Assembly: GCA_964535295.1 (NCBI GenBank)
Contig: CAZHUW010000197.1
Coordinates: 1-6,353, forward strand
Direction of reading: 5' to 3'
Source of the DNA: SB21 sp964535295
Lineage (GTDB): Bacteria > CLD3 > SB21
Length of the DNA stretch: 6,353 bases
Both the position numbers and the translations under genes were made by a program. Of the stretch, positions 1-3,937 are shown piece by piece. Each line of letters begins with the position of its first letter. Positions within the stretch are counted from its first letter, which is position 1. The notes beneath the pieces were generated by a model. The model ran no database searches. It worked only from the letters and a program-made list of their open reading frames with translations, and was not told the origin of the DNA.

Positions 1-3000
1 ATCCAGTATGGCAAGATCAAAGCCTTGACCGTGTCCGATCCATTCTATGGCCTCCTTCGGGCTTCCGGTCACAAAAGGCACCATAGCCATCCGGTTGCAT
101 TGAAACGACAGTATCTGACGATTCGTTTGGTTGTCGTCAACGATCAAAACGCGTTTATTTCTTAGGATCATCATGTCGATTTCCTCCTTAAATTGACTAT
201 CCTGATTCACACCGACCCTTATAGTAAAACTGAATGTGGAACCCGATCCTTCGACGCTTTCAACCCATATCCGCCCGCCCATCAGTTGAACCAAGCGGGC
301 TGAAATAGCAAGGCCCAGCCCTGTGCCGCCGTACTTGCGCGTGGTAGACGACTCTACCTGCGAAAACGATTTAAACAACCGGTCCATTTTATCATGAGGA
401 ATACCAATGCCGGTATCTTTGACACTAAACAACAACTCAATGTCGCCGGTGTTTTCCGCTGTAGACCCGGGTTTCACCGAGATGAAAATTTCGCCTTTTT
501 CGGTAAATTTGAGCGCGTTGTTAACCAGGTTCATCAAGATTTGTTTTATGCGTGTTTCATCGCCGATCAGATCAACCGGAACCAACGGATCGATGGAATA
601 GATCAGCTCAATGTTTTTTTTGGAAGCCTTGGCTGAGAATACATCGAGAGTAGTTTCAATACCGGTTATTAAGTTCAAAGGCTGTTTTTCCAAATCCAAT
701 TTACCCGAATCGATCTTTGAATAATCCAGGATATCGTTGATCACCGCGAGCAGCGTATCGCCGCTGGACTGGATCGTTCTCACATAATCCCGTTGTTCCG
801 GATTGAGATCGGAGTCCAATAACAAATCGGTCATCCCAATTACGCCGTTCATAGGCGTTCGGATCTCATGGCTCATGGTTGCAAGAAAATCCGATTTGGC
901 GCGCATCGCCGCTTCGGCCCGCTCCCTTGCTTCGATTAACTCTTTTTCTGCCGCTTTTCTTTCGGTAATATCTTCTTTGACGGCTATAAAATTGATGATT
1001 CTCCCCGAGGCATCTTTGATCCCGGAGATCGTTGCCGATTCCCAATATAATTCGCCGTTTTTCTTTCGGTTATGAAATTCTCCCCGCCATCGCCCGCCGG
1101 AGGTGATGGTCTCCCAAAGATTTTTGTATTCTGAATCTGAAGTAAAACCCGATTTTAATATGGACGGACGTTTTCCAATGGCTTCCTCCAGGCTGTATCC
1201 GGTTATTTCTTTGAACCAGGGATTTACATATTCGATGCGCCCGTCCCTGTCGGTTATGACCACAGAAACAGGGCTTTGTTCTACGGCGCCGGATAACTGG
1301 CGGATCTTGTCCTCCGCCGATTTCCGAAGCGTGATGTCCGTAGCATTGACAACGATATAGGACTCTTCACCCGTCACACAAACTCCTTTGATCTGCCAAA
1401 TCCCCCATGTCCCATCTTTATTCCGGACTCGCGCTTCTATGGTATAGTTGGATCCCGGATTGGCCGCCGCCGCTTCAAATACCGATCTGGTTTTGAATTG
1501 ATCGTCAGGATGAATGAGCGTGAATGCGCTTTGTCCTACCATTTCATCACGCTCCAGCGATAATGCTTTTTCCAGCGAAGGACTGTTGTAAGTAATAAGA
1601 CCTCCAAGATCAAGAACGGCTACAACATCCAAAGAATTTTCAATAAGAGAGCGATAATATTTTTCACTTTTCTCCAGCTTTACTTCCATTGCTTTTCGAT
1701 CGGAAATGTCCCGGTAGATACCGTAGACGCCTACCTGCCCGCTTTCGGTGTGCACAGGCGCCCCGAGTATGGAGACTTCTATCAGCGATCCGTCTTTTCT
1801 GCGGCGAAGGGATTCAATATTTGCTTTTTGCCCTTCAGTTACCCGATTGCTTATAAATGTAGCCAGATCGGACAATTCTTCAGGAACGATCAAACTGTTA
1901 ATATCTTTTCCAATGGCTTCGTGCGCCTGATATCCAAACATGCGCGTGAATTCGCTGTTAATTCTAAGCACGTGGTCCGTATTGTCCACTATCACGACCG
2001 CTTCGGGCGCATTCTCGATCAATTGGTCAAGGTAAGCCGATTTGAGTTCAAGCTCTTTAGAAGCCAATTTCCGCTGTTCAATTTCTTTCGTTAAAGCCGC
2101 TTTTTGCTGGAAAAACTGTTCGATCAGGTTACTGATCTCACCGAATTCGTTCTGCGTATTTATCAAAGATTTGATCCTGCTCAGATTTTCCGTTATGAGG
2201 CTGTCGGAGATCAAGGATAGAGGTCTGTGGATCCATCGAACAAGCAGTAAAAAAAACAAGGTCAGAAGTACAGCTGAAAGGAAAATGATCAATGTCAGAT
2301 CACGGTACCCGGATTGCTGGATCTCATTATACAAGTACATTGGAAAAGTAACACGGAGAACTGACAAAGGTCTGTCATTCCACCCGTACATCGGCCGGTG
2401 CAATATCAGTGCGCCGTTTTCAAAACGTTTATTTTCGATATTTTCAGTTGTCCCGGCTGCAGAAATATCTTCAATTGAAATTTGCGCCGTATTCATTTCC
2501 CCCAGTTCTTCCAGATGAGCCTTGTTCCATACTATGCCGCTGAAAAGGTATCCCTCGTCCGTGCTTTGTCTTTGAGGATCGTTGGTAGGATGAACCGACG
2601 CGCCGCGAATTTCCATGAGGCCAAACGAAGTTTTAACAAAAAAGTGAACCTTGCGGTCACTCTGCATCATCCACGTCAATTGTTCTTTCGAAAAAGGAAA
2701 AGTATTCAGTTCCTGCATCTCTTCATCGGTTACCGAATAGATCTGATCAAACCGTGGATTAAAGACCCAGACTGCGTCAAATTGATAGTCTGACAACAGC
2801 GTATTGAGCGCATTTTCTTCAAAAGAACGGGGCCGGGCATCTTGCCTGATATACGAAACCATTTCATCCCAGATCGTGTATTCATTTTCGACGATGATCT
2901 TGAGTTTTTCGCCTTTAAGCTGTACCAGCCGGTCAAATAGTCTTTCTTTTTCACGGCTGCGATGTTCTAAAATAATCTCAAGCTTCTCATTTTGAGAGTG

Positions 3001-3078
3001 TCTCAAAAGCAGGATAGCGGCCATAAATGACATACTCGCTATTGAAATCAGGATCAGGATTTTTGTTCGTATTTTCAT
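1..3078 (-). CDS. CHASE4/HAMP/triple-PAS hybrid histidine kinase (C-terminus cut by window edge)
   Basis: This is a membrane-bound hybrid sensor kinase. It would sense an external signal, autophosphorylate on a histidine and pass the phosphate to its own receiver. The frame is open for 1026 codons to the window edge. Visible domains: TM1 about residues 6-25; an extracytoplasmic domain about 26-260 resembling CHASE4, with the typical Trp-Asp at W70-D71 (ENEYTIWDEM); TM2 261-280; HAMP about 281-333; PAS1 350-465; PAS2 474-588; PAS3 593-709, each ending in a D-I-(T/S)-x-R-K type motif; a short coiled linker; HisKA with phosphoacceptor H737 in SHEIRTPMNG; and HATPase_c about 838-958 with N box N850-N854, G1 DTGIGI at 888-893 and G2 GGTGLGLA at 917-924. 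A receiver starts at about 976 with VLIVDDN (D981, D982). The last codon in the window is D1026, 44 residues after D982, as expected for the phosphoacceptor. The start at 3078 is the first possible one, because an in-frame TGA lies at 3085-3087. No good ribosome binding site precedes it. The family call is firm; the CHASE4 call is moderate; the ligand is unknown. More receiver or Hpt domains may follow outside the window. Confidence 0.96.
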   Translation of the reverse strand, partial: MKIRTKILILISIASMSFMAAILLLRHSQNEKLEIILEHRSREKERLFDRLVQLKGEKLKIIVENEYTIWDEMVSYIRQDARPRSFEENALNTLLSDYQFDAVWVFNPRFDQIYSVTDEEMQELNTFPFSKEQLTWMMQSDRKVHFFVKTSFGLMEIRGASVHPTNDPQRQSTDEGYLFSGIVWNKAHLEELGEMNTAQISIEDISAAGTTENIENKRFENGALILHRPMYGWNDRPLSVLRVTFPMYLYNEIQQSGYRDLTLIIFLSAVLLTLFFLLLVRWIHRPLSLISDSLITENLSRIKSLINTQNEFGEISNLIEQFFQQKAALTKEIEQRKLASKELELKSAYLDQLIENAPEAVVIVDNTDHVLRINSEFTRMFGYQAHEAIGKDINSLIVPEELSDLATFISNRVTEGQKANIESLRRRKDGSLIEVSILGAPVHTESGQVGVYGIYRDISDRKAMEVKLEKSEKYYRSLIENSLDVVAVLDLGGLITYNSPSLEKALSLERDEMVGQSAFTLIHPDDQFKTRSVFEAAAANPGSNYTIEARVRNKDGTWGIWQIKGVCVTGEESYIVVNATDITLRKSAEDKIRQLSGAVEQSPVSVVITDRDGRIEYVNPWFKEITGYSLEEAIGKRPSILKSGFTSDSEYKNLWETITSGGRWRGEFHNRKKNGELYWESATISGIKDASGRIINFIAVKEDITERKAAEKELIEARERAEAAMRAKSDFLATMSHEIRTPMNGVIGMTDLLLDSDLNPEQRDYVRTIQSSGDTLLAVINDILDYSKIDSGKLDLEKQPLNLITGIETTLDVFSAKASKKNIELIYSIDPLVPVDLIGDETRIKQILMNLVNNALKFTEKGEIFISVKPGSTAENTGDIELLFSVKDTGIGIPHDKMDRLFKSFSQVESSTTRKYGGTGLGLAISARLVQLMGGRIWVESVEGSGSTFSFTIRVGVNQDSQFKEEIDMMILRNKRVLIVDDNQTNRQILSFQCNRMAMVPFVTGSPKEAIEWIGHGQGFDLAILD
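172..189 (-). promoter_or_regulatory. Internal Shine-Dalgarno and in-frame ATG at the kinase/receiver junction
   Basis: On the minus strand, AAGGAGG (183-189) lies 8 nt before ATG at 172-174, which is Met969 of the hybrid kinase; a second ATG (Met970) follows at once. The site falls in the linker between HATPase_c (ending about 958) and the receiver (starting about 976). The match to the ribosome binding consensus is far better than at the gene's own start. An internal start would give a protein made of the receiver and whatever follows. The codons (FKEEIDM) make an ordinary linker, so coincidence is possible. Confidence 0.45.
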
Positions 3079-3128
3079 AATTTTTCAATGTAGTTATTTG
3101 CCGCGGTTAAGTAATACAAAAAGCGTGC

Positions 3129-3147
3129 TAATCTTTCTAACAGATTA
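3129..3147. repeat. Small inverted repeat in the kinase leader/promoter
   Basis: TAATCT (3129-3134) and AGATTA (3142-3147) are exact reverse complements with a 7-nt spacer, about 50 bp upstream of the kinase start. It could be a protein-binding dyad or a weak hairpin in the leader transcript. It is short and AT-rich, so it could arise by chance. Confidence 0.35.
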
Positions 3148-3165
3148 AATCGCATAATAATAATG

Positions 3166-3268
3166 GGTTAGATATGACACATGTCCGACCTAACTGAGGG
3201 AAAATCAACGTAATATGGGGAATTTATCCATATTGTTTTGTGACCGGGATGAGGTTAGAATGTGAAAC
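3166..3268. repeat. Two direct copies of GGTTAGA plus one partial inverted copy
   Basis: GGTTAGATATGACAC (3166-3180) and GGTTAGAATGTGAAAC (3253-3268) share an exact 7-nt core followed by similar ATGA/TGTGA-type sequence. A partial inverted copy, CTAAC, lies at 3190-3194. Spaced direct and inverted copies upstream of a gene are typical of transcription factor sites, but no regulator is identified. Confidence 0.3.
3212..3234. promoter_or_regulatory. Operator-like 7-bp dyad
   Basis: AATATGG (3212-3218) and CCATATT (3228-3234) are exact reverse complements separated by 9 nt, giving a 23-bp dyad of the size often bound by a dimeric regulator. It lies about 135-155 bp upstream of the kinase start and between the two GGTTAGA copies. 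Function is inferred from shape and position only. Confidence 0.35.
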
Positions 3269-3325
3269 GGTGTTTGCCATTTTGCAAAAATACTTTTTAA
3301 ACATAGTGAGTCCTGTATTCAAACG

Positions 3326-3339
3326 ATTCTTACAAGAAT
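3326..3339. repeat. Short palindrome ATTCTT-AC-AAGAAT
   Basis: Two perfect 6-bp arms are separated by 2 nt in the intergenic region. It is compatible with a binding site for a dimeric regulator, but it is AT-rich and short enough to be fortuitous. Confidence 0.25.
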
Positions 3340-3400
3340 GACATACTATTGTGTCTGTTGCCGGCCAAAAGTTGAAGTAGAGAAAATTTCTCGAGTGTTT

Positions 3401-3491
3401 ATGGGCTAAAGCCCTTTTTTATTGAACTTCGATTGCCCCACGCTTAAGCGTGGGGCAAGAGATGAAGGAAAGAATTTGGGCTTCAGCCCCA
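3401..3491. repeat. Composite palindromic element (REP/MITE-like)
   Basis: Three palindromes lie in a row: GGGCTAAAGCCC (3403-3414, followed by six T), a perfect 26-bp palindrome (3433-3458), and GGGCTTCAGCCC (3478-3489). The left unit read with its leading AT and the right unit read with its trailing CAT are near-inverted copies of each other (ATGGGCTaaAGCCC against GGGCTtcAGCCCcAT), so they look like terminal inverted repeats around the central palindrome. This layout suggests a repetitive extragenic palindrome or a miniature mobile element. I recall similar GGGCTT(T/C)AGCCC and CTTAAG-centred palindromes as intergenic repeats in other genomes, but cannot verify that here. No transposase gene is in the window. 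Confidence 0.6.
3433..3458. repeat. Perfect 26-bp palindrome centred on CTTAAG
   Basis: The 13-nt half TTGCCCCACGCTT is followed directly by its exact reverse complement. The central pairs would form the apex, so an extruded hairpin with a GC-rich stem (GCCCCACGC) is expected. It is the core of the composite element and has no T-run of its own. A perfect palindrome of this length is very unlikely by chance. Confidence 0.85.
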
Positions 3492-3583
3492 TACAAAATA
3501 TTTTTCTTCTCCAATTAATCTAAAATTTTCGGGGTGTGCCGGGCAGGTATAAAATAACCTGCTTATCCGCTTCACTCACATAC

Positions 3584-3634
3584 GTCATGGTGAGCCCTTC
3601 GGCAGGGCTCAGGACGGACTTGTCGAACCATGAC
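3584..3634. repeat. Inner palindromic repeat A (GAGCCCTTCGGCAGGGCTC core)
   Basis: TGAGCCCT (3591-3598) and AGGGCTCA (3604-3611) form an exact 8-bp stem with a 5-nt loop. The ends GTCATGGT (3584-3591) and ACCATGAC (3627-3634) form a second exact inverted pair around it. Both resemble a widespread intergenic repeat style (CCTTCG...CTCAGG) that I have seen in many unrelated bacterial genomes; that recollection is not checked here. Confidence 0.65.
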
Positions 3635-3647
3635 AAATTACAATAAA

Positions 3648-3673
3648 TCAGCCTTCGACTTCGCTCAGGCTGA
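3648..3673. repeat. Inner palindromic repeat B (CCTTCGACTTCGCTCAGG core)
   Basis: TCAGCCT (3648-3654) and AGGCTGA (3667-3673) form an exact 7-bp stem with a 12-nt loop. The 19-nt core at 3651-3669 matches the core of repeat A at 3595-3613 in 14 of 19 positions, including CCTTCG and GCTCAGG. The two are therefore diverged members of one repeat family in the same orientation. Confidence 0.6.
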
Positions 3674-3860
3674 AGATTTTTTCCATTTGTGAGCCAACCG
3701 GATAAGCACGTAAAATAATCTTTGCCAACGCGAAGCAAATATCTTACATTAGGAATATTATCGGAGGCAATGAACCACTCCACGGGAAGGGTTCTCATGG
3801 GTTCATCTAATCACTCTATCGCCAGAAATATTTTTCAATTAATGTCTCGATCGTTGCAGT

Positions 3861-3889
3861 ACGTCTAAAACACAGACGTTTATTTTTTT
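3861..3889 (+). terminator. Weak terminator-like hairpin with T-run in the leader of the plus-strand sensor
   Basis: ACGTCT (3861-3866) and AGACGT (3874-3879) form a 6-bp stem with a 7-nt loop, followed by TTA and seven T. The shape is that of a rho-independent terminator, but the stem is short and half AT. No plus-strand gene ends upstream, so it would either stop stray transcription entering the sensor gene or act as a leader attenuator if the promoter lies further upstream. Confidence 0.35.
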
Positions 3890-3895
3890 CATTTT

Positions 3896-3913
3896 TTGTC
3901 AATGACATATACT
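3896..3913 (+). promoter_or_regulatory. Possible promoter elements of the plus-strand sensor (poor spacing)
   Basis: TTGTCA (3896-3901) matches the -35 consensus at 5 of 6 positions and TATACT (3908-3913) matches the -10 consensus at 5 of 6, but they are only 6 bp apart, so they cannot form one normal sigma-70 promoter. The -10-like box may work with a poor T-rich upstream box. Initiation just downstream would give a very short leader ending in the ribosome binding site. Confidence 0.2.
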
Positions 3914-3919
3914 GTATTA

Positions 3920-3929
3920 GGGGGAGGAG
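3920..3929 (+). promoter_or_regulatory. Strong ribosome binding site that decides the start of the plus-strand sensor
   Basis: GGGGGAGGAG ends 8 nt before the ATG at 3938. Another in-frame ATG lies at 3902, but it would place this purine block inside the coding region and has no such site of its own, so 3938 is preferred. Confidence 0.8.
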
Positions 3930-3937
3930 AAATTATC

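Larger units (their letters stand above)
3079..3400. other. Non-coding upstream region of the hybrid kinase gene
   Basis: No credible gene is present. This AT-rich stretch should contain the minus-strand promoter and 5' leader of the kinase. I could not pick a convincing -35/-10 pair. It holds several short dyads (listed separately), a self-complementary TTTTGCAAAA at 3280-3289, and two copies of GGTTAGA. Position and dyad density suggest regulation, but no known regulator site was recognised. Confidence 0.5.
3550..3721. repeat. Nested foldback element with imperfect flanking direct repeat
   Basis: The outer arms 3561-3580 and 3688-3707 are inverted copies matching at 17 of 20 positions (GCTTATCCG and CTCACA exact, a 5-nt middle with three mismatches). 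Inside are two further hairpins (3584-3634 and 3648-3673) related to each other in sequence. Outside the arms are TAAAATAACCT (3550-3560) and TAAAATAATCT (3711-3721), a 10/11 direct repeat; the left copy abuts its arm and the right copy is 3 nt away. This geometry fits a miniature inverted-repeat element with an aged target duplication. It encodes nothing convincing, and any mobilising enzyme would have to act from elsewhere. Confidence 0.55.
3520..3798 (-). pseudogene. Doubtful 92-codon ORF, probably a gene remnant interrupted by a palindromic element or a chance ORF
   Basis: The frame opens at ATG 3798 and stops at TAG 3520-3522. An in-frame TGA lies a few codons upstream, and there is no clear ribosome binding site. 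The N-terminal third (MRTLPVEWFIASDNIPNVRY, continuing LLRVGKDYF) looks protein-like, whereas the middle (PERSRRL, SVLSPAEGL) is simply the translation of a palindromic repeat. Removing the foldback element together with one copy of its flanking repeat would change the downstream frame, giving DYFIPARHTPKILD and then a stop; that could be the older end of the reading frame. I recognise no family. The tail ILYLPGTP is faintly like a strand in some glycosidase C-terminal domains, but this is too weak to name. A decayed fragment is more likely than an expressed gene. Confidence 0.25.

Noticed and set aside
1..180. Receiver domain as a separate response regulator gene only
   Set aside because: The kinase frame runs through it without a stop, so the fused hybrid form is certain at the DNA level; a separate product is only an added possibility.
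2730..2954. 74-codon minus-strand ORF at 2730-2954
   Set aside because: It overlaps the CHASE4-like part of the kinase in another frame and shows no independent features.
394..2995. Several plus-strand ORFs of 60-158 codons between 394 and 2995
   Set aside because: They lie antisense to the continuous hybrid kinase frame, have no recognisable domains, and overlap one another in different frames; they are shadows of the real gene.
3274..3307. TTGCCA followed by TTAAAC or CATAGT as a plus-strand promoter
   Set aside because: The -10 matches are poor or the spacing is 22 bp, and it lies more than 600 bp from the plus-strand gene with two repeat elements between.
3403..3420. GGGCTAAAGCCC followed by six T as a true transcription terminator
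   Set aside because: The loop is only 2-4 nt, no plus-strand gene ends upstream, and the same hairpin type recurs on the other side of the central palindrome, so it is better read as part of the repeat element.
3520..3580. ILYLPGTP tail of the minus-strand ORF as a glycosidase collagen-binding-like domain
   Set aside because: Similarity is confined to a few residues of one putative strand; too weak to name a family.
3401..3707. Palindromic repeats as a CRISPR array
   Set aside because: The repeats differ from each other, are not evenly spaced, and there are no spacers of uniform length or cas genes in the window.
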